In this document: one piece after another, positions 1 through 8,421 of the stretch
Numbering within the stretch: the first letter of the stretch is position 1
How the letters are laid out: each line of letters begins with the position of its first letter
Source: Paraburkholderia sp. BL23I1N1
Lineage (GTDB): Bacteria > Pseudomonadota > Gammaproteobacteria > Burkholderiales > Burkholderiaceae
Assembly (NCBI RefSeq): GCF_003610295.1
Contig: NZ_RAPV01000001.1
Span: 868,001-932,000 of the forward strand
Direction: 5' to 3'
DNA length: 64,000 bases
Made by a program: the position numbers and the translations under genes
The notes under the pieces: generated by a model
Seen by the model: the letters and a program-made list of their open reading frames with translations, nothing else
Databases searched by the model: none
Told to the model about the DNA's origin: nothing

Positions 1-157
1 CGATCGATTCATGCGTCTTGCGGCCCATGATGATGGGCGCGCCCATCGTGGTGCGCTTGAAGAACGCGAGGTCTTCGGGAAGTCGCCAAGGCAACTGGTT
101 GTCGCGGCCGATCACGCCGTTATTGGCGCGAGCGACGATCAGGGTGAGCGTCGTCAT
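1..157 (-). CDS. folA: Dihydrofolate reductase, N-terminal part (cut by window edge)
   Basis: Reduces dihydrofolate to tetrahydrofolate with NADPH in the cytoplasm and so supplies the thymidylate synthase cycle; thyA lies 10 kb away. About 52 codons are visible. The translation starts [20 protein letters not shown] and continues with [14 protein letters not shown] and [12 protein letters not shown], the classic DHFR start: the Ala/Asn-Gly-x-IG strand, the LPW substrate loop and the GRKT(HY)ES cofactor motif. The ATG at 157-155 is the only sensible start. The rest lies left of the window, so integrity cannot be judged. Confidence 0.93.
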   Translation of the reverse strand, partial: MTTLTLIVARANNGVIGRDNQLPWRLPEDLAFFKRTTMGAPIIMGRKTHESI

Positions 158-254
158 CGAATGGAAAGGGGAACGTAACCGGGATGATTCTACCTGAGGC
201 GCAAAACGGCGCCGCCAAGTCAGCCGGCTAGGCGCCCCTGGCTAGGCGCCCCCC

Positions 255-1895
255 TCATTCCTGCAAAGGCTCGTCGGCGGCTAACGATTCAAGCGACGCT
301 TTCTCGTCGGCGGCGCTCGGATCCCGCAAGCCGTGGTGTCCCAGCAGCCGGTATAGCGTCACCCGCGAGATATTCAGATCGATCGCCGCCTCGTTCAGGC
401 GGTGGCGATGCCGCAGCAGCGCCGCTTCGATCGTGCGCTTCTCAGCGGCTTCGCGCGCCTGCGAGAGCGTCATGGTCTGCTGCTCGGTGAACTGCGTGAG
501 GTCGAGGTCGTCGGCGGAAATCAGCTTGTTTTCCGCCATCACGATCGCGCGGCGCACCCGGTTGATCAGTTCGCGCACATTGCCGGGCCAGTTGTAGTTG
601 TACATGGCCTCGATCGCCGACGGCGCAAAGCCGCGGATCTTTCGCGCGCTGTCGGTCTTGAACTTGTGCATGATGTGATGCGCCAGAATCTCGATGTCCT
701 TGCCGCGGGCACGTAGTGGTGGCTCGTCGACGCGCAGCACGCACAGGCGATGGAACAGGTCGGCGCGGAACCGTCCGTCGCGCATCGCGACCTCGAGATC
801 CACGTGGGTCGCCGAAATGATTCGCACGTCCACCTGGATCGATTCGCGGCCGCCGAGCCGTTCGATCTTGCCTTCCTGCAAAAAGCGCAGCAGACTGGCC
901 TGACTTTCCATCGGCAGGTCGCCGATTTCGTCGAGCAGCAAGGTGCCTCCGTCCGCGGCCTCGACCCGGCCGATCTTGCGCTGGTTCGCGCCGGTGAACG
1001 CGCCGCGTTCATAGCCAAATAGTTCGGACTGCAACAGATGGTGCGGAATCGCGCCGCAGTTGATGGCGACGAACGGCGCCTTGCGGCGCGGCGAGCGCTC
1101 GTGGATCGCCAGCGCGGTGAGTTCCTTGCCGGTGCCGGATTCACCCGAGATAAATACGCTGGCATCGGTATTGGCGATTTTGCGGATGGTGCGAAAGAGT
1201 TGCTGCATTGCTTCGCAAGTCCCGACCATTTCGTCTTCGTCGTCGTCGGCGGCGGGCGTGGCCGGCGCGACATCGTCGGCATCGCACAATGTCACCATAC
1301 CGAATGCGTGACAGGCGAGGTAGTCGATCGTGGCGTGGGCCACCGGCGTCTTGACGTAGTCGAAGCAGTAGTGGCGGATCAGGCGCCGCACGCCGGGGTC
1401 GGCGAGGCGTTCCGAGGTGGCGAGCGCAATCCAGCCGATCTGCTGTTGACGCAGGCTCGCTTCGAGGCCGCCAAGGTCGCGCAACGCAAAGCTGGCCAGG
1501 TCGACAATGCCGGCGCATACCACGTCAGGCTTGAGCAGGCGCGCGACCTCATGCGCCGAGCGGGCCGCCATCACGTGCCAGCCGCGGCTCTTCAGATGGG
1601 CGATCAGCGTTTCGTCCGGCGTGCGCGCGACGTACAGCAGCACCCGTTCGGTCTGCGTGTGCGGCAGACCGGTCTCCTTCGCGGCGGCGGCAGAAGGCTC
1701 GTGCAAGCGCCCCAAAGTGGCTTCCTGAGGGTGCGCCAAAGAGACTTCCGACGGACACCCCCGAGGACTTCCGTTGCTCGTTTCACAGGAACCTCCTGCG
1801 CCCGGGCAATCGACAGATGAGCGCCGGAGGGCGGTGTAACGCTGCTCAGATGGGGCGATTCGCGCACGATCAACCTCGTATCGTTGGCACGTCAA
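255..1895 (-). CDS. Sigma-54-dependent activator (VpsR-like, Fis-type HTH), last gene of the Fap-like operon
   Basis: Predicted enhancer-binding ATPase that opens sigma-54 promoters. The order is a degenerate receiver-like N-terminal domain, an AAA+ domain with Walker A GESGTGKE, an intact sigma-54 contact loop GAFTGA, Walker [12 protein letters not shown] and the WPGNVREL motif, then a C-terminal Fis-type helix-turn-helix ([11 protein letters not shown]). It is strongly similar over its whole length to the activator at 8736-10130. The start is uncertain. The longest frame begins with a TTG (1895-1893) that overlaps the stop of the upstream FapF-like gene as TTGA. The first 80 or so codons do not match the paralogue and look non-coding, so the real start is probably between about 1740 and 1640 (TTG or GTG codons). 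Being last in the operon suggests feedback control of the locus. Confidence 0.85.
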   Translation of the reverse strand: MTCQRYEVDRARIAPSEQRYTALRRSSVDCPGAGGSCETSNGSPRGCPSEVSLAHPQEATLGRLHEPSAAAAKETGLPHTQTERVLLYVARTPDETLIAHLKSRGWHVMAARSAHEVARLLKPDVVCAGIVDLASFALRDLGGLEASLRQQQIGWIALATSERLADPGVRRLIRHYCFDYVKTPVAHATIDYLACHAFGMVTLCDADDVAPATPAADDDEDEMVGTCEAMQQLFRTIRKIANTDASVFISGESGTGKELTALAIHERSPRRKAPFVAINCGAIPHHLLQSELFGYERGAFTGANQRKIGRVEAADGGTLLLDEIGDLPMESQASLLRFLQEGKIERLGGRESIQVDVRIISATHVDLEVAMRDGRFRADLFHRLCVLRVDEPPLRARGKDIEILAHHIMHKFKTDSARKIRGFAPSAIEAMYNYNWPGNVRELINRVRRAIVMAENKLISADDLDLTQFTEQQTMTLSQAREAAEKRTIEAALLRHRHRLNEAAIDLNISRVTLYRLLGHHGLRDPSAADEKASLESLAADEPLQE

Positions 1896-3325
1896 AAAGT
1901 GTAGGGAAAGCGCACGCCGATCACGAAATTCGGCGTGTCGGGCGTGAGGCCCACAGACACCGAACCGTTGATCGTCAAGTGCTTGTTCACTACGTGATTC
2001 AAACCGAAGGTCAACGCGGCAGCGGTGGTCTCGCTGCCCGGCACCTTCGAATAGGTTCCGCCCGGCGCCTTGGTCTGCGACTCGGGTTCCAGCGCCATCG
2101 TGTACGAGATGCTGGCCGAGTCCTTGTCCGAGAATGCCAGTGCCGCGCCGCCGCCGAACTGCACGACGTCGCCGATCTTGACCGTCGCCGGTTCGGTCTG
2201 GCCGATGACCGATGAGATGTCCGAGAACGAACGGGCAATATTGTAGGTGTACGAAACGCTGCCGAACAGCACGACCGGATCGTAGGTCTTCAACACCGAG
2301 AGGCCCGCCGTGATGTTCCAGAAGCCGGTGCCGGTGGGCAGCTTGGTGGGCGCGACGAGGTTGGTGTTGTTGGCATCGACCTGCGCGAGCTTGATGCCGA
2401 ACGGCGACGAACCGGTCGGCGCCTTGATGCGCAGGCTGGCGACCAGGTCCGGCAGATTGTTGGTTTCCTTCAGGAACTGGTAGTAGATCCCGAAGTTGAC
2501 GTCGCCGATATCGCTCGAATTTGCCGAGGCGTCCGAGACCGTATTCGCCGCGCCGCCGGCCCCGCCAACGATAAAGTTGCTATGCCGGTAGATATAAGGC
2601 ACGTCGACGTCGACGCTGATGCGGTCGGTCAGACCGTAGCGCGTGTCGAGGTCGGCCATCACCTGGTGCGACTTGGTTTCGCCGAGGTTGATGTTGCCGA
2701 GGAAAATCGCGTCGAGCGCGAGGAAGCCGGACAGTTGCAACTGGCGGCGGTCGTAGTAGGTATCGTTGATACCCCAGTCGAGAGTCAGCTTGTGTTCGAA
2801 CAGCGGCGTGTGCTGCTGGCTCTGCACCACCGCATCTTCCGATTGCGTGCGCACCGGTTGCGCGGCCTTCTGCGTCTGGCCGACCGCGCCGCTGCCGTCG
2901 GTTGCGGCCGGCAGGCCGCCCCCGCCGCTGTTTTCAGGCACCGGCGGATTGACCGGCACGCCTGTTGCCGTGCTGCTGCCAGGCGCGGGAGTGCCGGGGT
3001 TCACCTGGGCCAGCGGCGGCAGCGGCACAGGCAGGCCGTCTGCGCCGGGTTGCTCGGCGACGGCGCCATTGCCGGCCGGCTCGCCGTAGCCTGGTGCGCC
3101 GCGGCCGCGCTGCGCCATTTCGAGATTCGTGACCTGCCGTTCGAGAGAGATGATCTGCTTTTGCTGCTCGCTGACAACACGCATGAGCGTATTCAGCCGG
3201 TCTTCAACCGATTGATCGGCGAGCGTCTGCGCGCTGGCCCCCTGCGATAGCGCAAACAGCATGGCCGCGGCTGGAATCGCCGCTAACGCCATGCGCGGCG
3301 CACTGGTCCTTGAGAATCTGATCAT
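1892..3325 (-). CDS. fapF: FapF-like outer-membrane translocator of the amyloid system
   Basis: Predicted outer-membrane pore that exports the amyloid subunits. The 477 aa comprise a signal peptide (cleavage near SAQT, residue 33), a coiled-coil stretch at residues 39-72 (heptads such as LMRVVSEQQKQIISLERQV), a Pro/Gly/Gln-rich linker to about 170, then about 300 residues of alternating beta strands ending in FPYTF, the aromatic C-terminus typical of beta-barrels. This plan (signal, trimerising coiled coil, linker, barrel) is that of Pseudomonas FapF. It is the sixth gene in an A-B-C-D-E-F-like order. GGGGGA lies just upstream of the ATG. The barrel family could also be read as a generic porin-like transporter; the neighbours support FapF. 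Confidence 0.75.
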   Translation of the reverse strand: MIRFSRTSAPRMALAAIPAAAMLFALSQGASAQTLADQSVEDRLNTLMRVVSEQQKQIISLERQVTNLEMAQRGRGAPGYGEPAGNGAVAEQPGADGLPVPLPPLAQVNPGTPAPGSSTATGVPVNPPVPENSGGGGLPAATDGSGAVGQTQKAAQPVRTQSEDAVVQSQQHTPLFEHKLTLDWGINDTYYDRRQLQLSGFLALDAIFLGNINLGETKSHQVMADLDTRYGLTDRISVDVDVPYIYRHSNFIVGGAGGAANTVSDASANSSDIGDVNFGIYYQFLKETNNLPDLVASLRIKAPTGSSPFGIKLAQVDANNTNLVAPTKLPTGTGFWNITAGLSVLKTYDPVVLFGSVSYTYNIARSFSDISSVIGQTEPATVKIGDVVQFGGGAALAFSDKDSASISYTMALEPESQTKAPGGTYSKVPGSETTAAALTFGLNHVVNKHLTINGSVSVGLTPDTPNFVIGVRFPYTF

Positions 3326-3426
3326 TTTTGTTCCCCCGGTATTCTGACTGCGCGTCGCATGTCTCCTTATGCGTCGCGCGGTCGCTTTGGTACTTGGTCT
3401 CCTTCATGTCCGGGTGGCGGCCCGTG

Positions 3427-4226
3427 TTATCTCCTCACGCTGTTTTGCAGGGCTTGCAGGACGCCTATCTGGCGCAGCATCGAGGCCGACATCTGTTGCG
3501 TCTGCAAATGCAGTTGCAACTGGTTGGCGACTTGCTGGTTATTACCTGCAATCTGCAAGAGTTGGGCGATCATGCCGGCCTGTTGCGCGCTGGCCGGCGC
3601 GATGGTTTGGGTGGCGATGCCGTTCGGCGTTTGCAGCGCGATCGAAATGCCGCCGTTGGCGAGCGTGACGGACGCTTTCACCGAACCGTTCGCATTGCTT
3701 GCGACAGCCGACGTTGCGTTGTTATAGGAGCCTCCCGTCAGGCTGCCTGGCGAGGCGTCGAAATCGATCAGCGCCTGGTTGGTGCCGAGGTTGCCGTTGC
3801 CGGCCACCTGGGTGGTCTGCGAGATGCCGTTGACGTTGACGTTCTGCCCGCCGCTCGCGCTGGCGTTGCGGTTGGCGCCGTTGCCCCAGCTACCATTTGG
3901 GCCGCTTACGGAGGCCGTTGAATTGAACTGGACGCTCGGCTGGTTGGGATTGTTTGTACCGATGGCGAGTGCGCCCGAGGCGACAGCGGTGGCGCCATTG
4001 GGCAGTTGCCATTGCGACAGCAGGGTGATGACGACCCCGAGATGATGTCCCCGACAATACCTTTGCCGGTCTGGTTGGCGAGGACGGCGTCGTCAACGGG
4101 TTGCAGCTTGAGGGCACTGACGTCTTCAAACACAGTCGACATCTGCTCGGCAGCGTGCGCGACTGAAGCAAGGCCGCACGTTGTGAAACACAACGCACAG
4201 CCAATGGTGAGTAAGTTTCGGTCCAT
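3427..4226 (-). pseudogene. fapE: FapE-like secreted protein, split by a one-base frameshift
   Basis: Two frames make one protein of about 266 aa. The first (ATG at 4226) encodes a signal peptide ending AHA, then QPVDDAVLANQTGKGIVGD and IISG. It then leaves frame at a run of four C (plus strand 4035-4038; GGGG in the mRNA). Read from there in the other frame, translation continues without a stop as VVITLLSQWQLPNG, an Asn/Gly/Ser-rich stretch (NPNQPSVQFNSTASVSGPNG) and a Gln-rich tail (LLQIAGNNQQVANQLQLHLQ) to TAA at 3427. One extra G would restore a single frame. It lies 6 bp after fapD, in the FapE position. It could be a true mutation, a sequencing error or -1 slippage; the window cannot decide. 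Confidence 0.7.
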
Positions 4227-4232
4227 GATGAG

Positions 4233-4943
4233 TCAGAACAACTCTGCCTTTATCAAACCGTATTCAACAAAGGGAGTCGCAGCCGTACCGTTTTCCAGCG
4301 CACGTTCACGCAGCTTGAGCGCGAGCGACTCGTTGCCTTGCAAGAGCGGTGAATCCTCCATAAATGGCTTGCCGACGACCGCGAACACAAGGCCGTTCCA
4401 TTTCTTGACGAAGTCGTCTTCCATGACGATGCGGTTGCCGAGCGCCGGGTCGGCGATGAAGATACGGCTGTTTTCCGCGTGCTTGACGATGACGAAGTGC
4501 TCGTAGCCGTCGCTGTTCATCAGCACGAGCACGGGAATCTGCAGGTGGTAGAGCGCTTCAGAGGTGACGCGGAAACCCCGGCCGCGCAGGCCGAGCGTTT
4601 CGACGAACTTCTTCATGTCGAGCATCGAGAAGCCGTTCTTCACCACCACTTCAGGTGTCGAGAACACCATCATGCGGCTGATCATTTCGGTTTCGGGAAT
4701 GTCGATGCCGTAGCCGTACTTCAGCAACGTGGCCAGAGCGGCCGAGCCGCAGCTGTAGTCGTAACGCTGCGAAACGATGTGGTTGTAGCGTAGCTCGCGG
4801 ATCGAGCGCACGTTCACGTTGAACGGGACGCCCGCTGCAGCGTTCATGTAAAGAGCACTCTGCGCATGACCCGTCTGCGACAGCACGAGTCCGGCGAAGA
4901 GTGCCAGAAAAAAGCCACGCGTTACCCTGCTCACCCCGAACAT
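4233..4943 (-). CDS. fapD: FapD-like periplasmic C39-family peptidase
   Basis: Predicted cysteine peptidase of the C39 (double-glycine leader) family. A signal peptide (about 1-27, ending GHAQ) is followed by the catalytic pattern: Gln59 and Cys65 in SQRYDYSCGSAALATLLKYG, His149 in YEHFVIVKH and Asp165 in IADPALGNR, so the triad and oxyanion Gln are intact. Unlike bacteriocin exporters it has no ABC or membrane domains, as in Pseudomonas FapD. The start is the ATG at 4943 preceded by GGGGGGAT at a good spacing; an upstream in-frame GTG at 4958 lies inside that ribosome site. It sits between the subunit genes and the FapE/FapF-like genes, so operon proteins are the likely substrates, though this is inference. 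Confidence 0.82.
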   Translation of the reverse strand: MFGVSRVTRGFFLALFAGLVLSQTGHAQSALYMNAAAGVPFNVNVRSIRELRYNHIVSQRYDYSCGSAALATLLKYGYGIDIPETEMISRMMVFSTPEVVVKNGFSMLDMKKFVETLGLRGRGFRVTSEALYHLQIPVLVLMNSDGYEHFVIVKHAENSRIFIADPALGNRIVMEDDFVKKWNGLVFAVVGKPFMEDSPLLQGNESLALKLRERALENGTAATPFVEYGLIKAELF

Positions 4944-5017
4944 GGTATATCCCCCCACTGCGGAGACAGCCGGTCAGCACGAAGGCTGACCGGTGTCTTC
5001 CTGCGATGCAGCTTTAA

Positions 5018-6418
5018 TTACTGATGCGACACGCTGGCGACTGCAAGGCCGTTGTGCTGCAGGTTGCCTACACCCGATGCGATATTCACGCCGATGTTGC
5101 CGTTGGCGTGGTTAAGAGCACCCGCGCCGAGCATCGCCGAGCCGGTGAACTGGCCACTGACACCTGCGTCAGCCGTCTGGCAGTTCTGGTCGCTGGCGAT
5201 GACTTCGCCACCTTGCATACCGCCCTTGTCGTGATCCCAGCCCATACCGCCGCTGCTGCTGTCCGTCGTAGCCGATGCTGCCAGGCTGTTGTTTTGCACG
5301 TTGCCCACACCCGAGGCCACGTTCACGCCGATGTTGCCGGTTGCATTGGCCAGTGCGTTTGCGCCGACGGATGCAACGAAGTTGAAGTCTCCCACTTCCG
5401 CCTTACCCATCGACGATTGGGTCGAGTAGATCTGAGCGGTACCGAACACGGGGCCGACATCCATGTTCGACAGCGCGGCGTCGTTGGACTGGGCGTTGTC
5501 TACGCCGGAGGAGATGTTGACGCCGATGTTGCCGCTTGCGTTACCCAGCGCACCGTTGCCGACGCTGGCGGTCATCTTCGTCGCCTTTTCGGTGTTGATG
5601 TGCTCGGTGATGGTGCCCATGACCGTCACTGATCCCGAATTTTCGTCGAAGTTATGGGACCAGCCGTAAGCGTGGCTGCCTTCCGAGAAGCTGGCATGGG
5701 CCTCGTCGCCATAGCCGCTGCGAGTTTGCGTCGCCGTGCTCTGGCTGGCTGCTGCGTAGCCGCCATACGCCACGCCATAGCCGGCTGCCTGGGCAGCGAA
5801 GCCGCCGCCGTAGTTGTCGGACGCGTGGGTGTTCAGCGCGCCGGCGAAACCCGCTGCTGCGCCGCCGAAGATGACACTTCCGACATGGCCGAGGCCGGCG
5901 ATAAAGCCCGCTGCGAGGAAGCCGTTCGCGGAGGCATGGGTGTTCACATAGTTGTAGCCCTTGTACGACGATTCGACACCCGCCGCGAAGCCGCCACCTG
6001 CGATAAACGCGGCGCTCGAGGAGGCCGAGTTAGTTTGCGTGTTGCTCTTGTTGTAGGCCCAGGCGTTATTGCTATACGACTGGCTCACGCCCCAGCCGCC
6101 GCCGCTGCCGCTTTCATGATCCCAGGCTTTCGTCGTGTCGATCGTTGTGGTGACCTTGCCGGAGGTGTAGCTTTGCGGAGGCGTTTTCATGTCGACGCCG
6201 CCGATGCTCACGTTCTGCGTATTGTTGACCGTGGCGCCGGAACTGCTCGACACGTCGACCTTGCCGCGCAGCGTAATGAAGCCGAATTCGCCGATGTCGG
6301 TATAGACGTTCGTTGCCGTAAAGAGCTCAGCCGGGTCGCAGCCGGCCGTGCATTCGGCGTAAGCCGAACCTGCTGCCATCGTCGACAGGACAGCCGCTGC
6401 AATGATTGTGCGCTTCAT
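5018..6418 (-). CDS. fapC: FapC-like amyloid fibre subunit with three imperfect repeats
   Basis: Secreted, probably the main fibre subunit. The signal peptide ends SAYA at about residue 21; the mature start has a CxxxC pair (ECTAGCDP). A Gly/Ala/Tyr-rich region (about 100-260) contains two NTHAS(A/D)N islands. Three 27-residue repeats follow at 286-312, 351-377 and 430-456, each ending in the pattern GNIGVN(I/V)xSGVxNxQxN. They are separated by linkers of 38 and 52 residues, the second with Met/Gly-rich and QNC segments. Spaced Asn/Gln repeats with variable linkers are the hallmark of FapC/FapB. The long Gly/Ala-rich N-terminal region is unlike what I know of Pseudomonas FapC. It lies 30 bp after the smaller repeat protein. 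Confidence 0.72.
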   Translation of the reverse strand: MKRTIIAAAVLSTMAAGSAYAECTAGCDPAELFTATNVYTDIGEFGFITLRGKVDVSSSSGATVNNTQNVSIGGVDMKTPPQSYTSGKVTTTIDTTKAWDHESGSGGGWGVSQSYSNNAWAYNKSNTQTNSASSSAAFIAGGGFAAGVESSYKGYNYVNTHASANGFLAAGFIAGLGHVGSVIFGGAAAGFAGALNTHASDNYGGGFAAQAAGYGVAYGGYAAASQSTATQTRSGYGDEAHASFSEGSHAYGWSHNFDENSGSVTVMGTITEHINTEKATKMTASVGNGALGNASGNIGVNISSGVDNAQSNDAALSNMDVGPVFGTAQIYSTQSSMGKAEVGDFNFVASVGANALANATGNIGVNVASGVGNVQNNSLAASATTDSSSGGMGWDHDKGGMQGGEVIASDQNCQTADAGVSGQFTGSAMLGAGALNHANGNIGVNIASGVGNLQHNGLAVASVSHQ

Positions 6419-6447
6419 GATGACGCTCCGATAAAGAGTGTGGCTCG

Positions 6448-7098
6448 TTAGAAAAAGGTGCCCGCCGGGGGACGGAGCACAAAACTGTTTGAACTGACGT
6501 TACCTGAGCCGGCTGTCTGGTTGATCTGGACAATGCCATTGACGTTTTTGAATGCGTCCGCACCGATGGATACCTCACGTGCGTTGTGGCTATCGCCGGA
6601 TCTTCCCAGGCCACCGCCTTTGGCGGTCGTAGCGGATAGCACCCCATCCGCTACGATCTCCGCTCCAATCGATCCAGAACCGACAACGGCACTGTTCCGC
6701 TGGAGATTCCCTACACCCGCCGACTGATTCACTTCGATAAGGCCAGAGGTGTTTGAAAATGCATTACTGCTGATCGTGCTTTTCGCGGCCGTCGTTTTGG
6801 CGTTCGTGTTCGCGCTCTGCGAGCTGCCGATCAGATTGAGAGGGACCTGTCCGTTGGTGAACACGCCCTGGTTCGCTTGCGCGTTGTCGAGGCCCGCTGT
6901 CTCGTTGATGGCCACGACGCCGACGGCACCGGCGGCCGCACCGTTACCGATCAGCGACTGCACGTCGACGAGCGCGGGTGGTGTTTGAGCATGCGCCGCG
7001 ACGCTTGTCAGGCCGAGGATCGCCCAGGCCATCAGGGTCCGGCGCAGATGCTTGCGTGACGGAAGGCGTTTCGCTGCCGGTGCGTATGTCGTCTTCAT
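6448..7098 (-). CDS. fapB: FapB-like amyloid subunit/nucleator with three repeats
   Basis: Secreted protein of 216 aa, a likely minor or nucleating fibre subunit. A long Arg/Lys-rich n-region precedes a signal peptide ending AHAQ (about residue 38). Three repeats at about 50-77, 109-135 and 178-204 have the core (V/L/I)xxN(E/Q)(T/S)AG(L/V/S)xNxQxN; the third has SSN in place of QxN. They clearly relate to the repeats of the next gene, with NQ(S/T)AG replacing N(I/V)xSG. The ATG at 7098 overlaps the stop of the upstream gene as ATGA, which fixes the start and implies translational coupling. It holds the FapB position. Assignment as nucleator rather than main subunit rests on order and size only. 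Confidence 0.68.
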   Translation of the reverse strand: MKTTYAPAAKRLPSRKHLRRTLMAWAILGLTSVAAHAQTPPALVDVQSLIGNGAAAGAVGVVAINETAGLDNAQANQGVFTNGQVPLNLIGSSQSANTNAKTTAAKSTISSNAFSNTSGLIEVNQSAGVGNLQRNSAVVGSGSIGAEIVADGVLSATTAKGGGLGRSGDSHNAREVSIGADAFKNVNGIVQINQTAGSGNVSSNSFVLRPPAGTFF

Positions 7099-7583
7099 TT
7101 CATGGCTCCCAAAGCCGCGCCGAGAGGGGCGAGTGCACTGTTGACCGACTGGGCGATCGAGCTGCCGATTCCGCCGGCGCCGCCGAAGCTGGCGCCCGCA
7201 CCAACCGGAACGGAGTTGCCGTTGCCCGCGAGCATGTGCTGGATGCCGTTTGCGCCGACCAGCGATGGCATGAAGCCGTTGCCGGTAATGCCGGTGGTGC
7301 CGTGCGCGCCGTTGAGGTCGAGGTCGCTTGCCATCGTGCCGATCGAGCCATCGAAAGCCGCCTTCGGGAAGGTTTGGACCTGCACGGAAATCGGGTCCTG
7401 GCTCTTCGGCACCGGGACAAACGCATCTCGCGGCGTGATGTCACGCTCGATGACGAGGTTGCCCGGCTCGGTCGCCTGCGCGGCGGCATTCGTGGCGGCG
7501 CTGGCAGCGAGCACGCCGAGCAGCGCGGACAGCAGGGCTGCGCGGGGGCTGCAAATACGCGGCATCCGGGTTGAGGCGTTCAT
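7095..7583 (-). CDS. Secreted protein in the FapA position, function unknown
   Basis: 162 aa with a signal peptide of about 35 residues (hydrophobic LLSALLGVLAASAA, cleavage near AAAQA). The mature part is hydrophilic at first (GNLVIERDITPRDAFVPVPK), then Gly/Asn/Ala-rich (GNGFMPSLVGANGIQHMLAGNG and GASFGGAGGIGSS). No catalytic motif and no amyloid repeat are visible. Size and place directly before the FapB-like gene recall FapA, proposed in Pseudomonas to be a chaperone-like controller of fibre subunits, but I see no sequence signature that proves it. The start is the ATG at 7583 with AAGGAA upstream; the longer open frame to 7697 has no comparable site. The stop overlaps the next ATG. Confidence 0.65.
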   Translation of the reverse strand: MNASTRMPRICSPRAALLSALLGVLAASAATNAAAQATEPGNLVIERDITPRDAFVPVPKSQDPISVQVQTFPKAAFDGSIGTMASDLDLNGAHGTTGITGNGFMPSLVGANGIQHMLAGNGNSVPVGAGASFGGAGGIGSSIAQSVNSALAPLGAALGAMK

Positions 7584-7647
7584 GTCAGTTCCTTGCAAGC
7601 GGACGATCGGCCGGTGCGGCTGATGGCGTCGAGCGGGCGTCGTTCCA

Positions 7648-8199
7648 CTAATTTCTCTGGTAGCTCGTGACGTTGCCTTGCGCCGAGCGCGCAACATCGA
7701 CGGGAACCGGCAACTGCGACGGCGGGGCGATCTCGTCCCACAACGTCACGCCGTTGCCACCGTTGTTAAAGCCGCGCATCAGCTGCGGGGTGGCCGCGAC
7801 CATCAACATGCCGCTGAAGCCGCCGCGCTGGCGGGACAACGCCTGATCGTCCAGCGCGAGGTCGTCCACCGACGCGGTGTCGGCGGGAATGCTCAGCGCG
7901 TTGCCGGCCAGATCGCTGTGGGACGCGGCGCCGTCGTCCGTGCCGGCCACGGTGTTGTCCACCGCAGGGACGCTCGCCGTTTGGGTGGCCGCCGTGTCCG
8001 GGGCCGCCACCGCTGCGAGCGTCGTGCTCGCGAGGGTGACGGAACCCGCATCGGCGGTTTCGGCCATCGTGGAGGATTGAACCAGTGCGGGTTCCTGTGC
8101 ATTGACGCCAACGGGCAGCACGATCAAGGCCACCGCGGCGGCGCACAATGTGACGCACGGTGCAATGCTGCTCAGGTCGATGCGGAAAACGAGTCGCAT
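7648..8199 (-). CDS. First gene of the Fap-like operon: secreted protein with a double-glycine-like motif
   Basis: 183 aa, not a family I recognise. A signal peptide ends VNAQ (about residue 35). An acidic, Ala/Thr/Ser-rich low-complexity stretch (40-110) precedes LDDQALSRQRGG at 116-127, then a short C-terminal region with MLMVAATPQLMRGFNNGGNG and TLWDEIAPP. The motif resembles the leader end recognised by C39 peptidases (hydrophobic residues at -7 and -12, then GG) and shares DDxxLxxQxG with the FapE-like protein. AAGGAG before the ATG at 8199 sets the start. It lies 17 bp or so after the predicted start site of the sigma-54 promoter, so it is the operon's first cistron. Confidence 0.7.
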   Translation of the reverse strand: MRLVFRIDLSSIAPCVTLCAAAVALIVLPVGVNAQEPALVQSSTMAETADAGSVTLASTTLAAVAAPDTAATQTASVPAVDNTVAGTDDGAASHSDLAGNALSIPADTASVDDLALDDQALSRQRGGFSGMLMVAATPQLMRGFNNGGNGVTLWDEIAPPSQLPVPVDVARSAQGNVTSYQRN

Positions 8200-8226
8200 G
8201 ATGTGTCTCCTTGGTGCACAGCATTT

Positions 8227-8242
8227 AGCGAAACGTGTGCCA
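8227..8242 (-). promoter_or_regulatory. Sigma-54 (-24/-12) promoter of the Fap-like operon
   Basis: On the minus strand 8242-8227 reads TGGCACACGTTTCGCT. The consensus TGGCACG-N4-TTGC(A/T) is matched fully at TGGCAC, with the invariant GG and GC at the required 12-base offset and a final T. The -12 GC at 8229-8228 predicts initiation near 8216, about 17 nt before the ATG at 8199 and just upstream of its AAGGAG site. The two neighbouring sigma-54 activators with intact GAFTGA loops fit. Confidence 0.75.
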
Positions 8243-8316
8243 TGAGTCGCAATCCATTGGTGCGCCTGGATGTGACCCGCATACCTCGCAGTAAAGGCTG
8301 AGAAATCGGACAAAAA

Positions 8317-8334
8317 CGTTTCAGCGTTGAAACG
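8317..8334. promoter_or_regulatory. 18-bp palindrome, candidate upstream activator site
   Basis: CGTTTCA-GCGT-TGAAACG has perfect 7-bp arms with a 4-bp spacer, centred about 110 bp upstream of the predicted sigma-54 start site. That is the usual distance for an enhancer-binding protein. It also covers the -35 hexamer of a sigma-70-like promoter reading the other way, so binding could repress the divergent activator gene. Function is inferred. Confidence 0.5.
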
Positions 8335-8356
8335 GCAGGCAGAAAATACCTATAAT
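8327..8356 (+). promoter_or_regulatory. Sigma-70-like promoter facing the divergent activator gene
   Basis: TTGAAA (8327-8332) and a perfect TATAAT (8351-8356) are 18 bp apart on the plus strand. The next plus-strand gene is the activator at 8736, so its mRNA would have a leader of about 370 nt. The -35 lies in the right arm of the palindrome at 8317-8334. Confidence 0.5.
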
Positions 8357-8421
8357 TCGTTAAATCGGACGGTATGAACTACCTTGGGGTGAACGCCAGG
8401 AAAAGCGCTTCCACAATGGTT

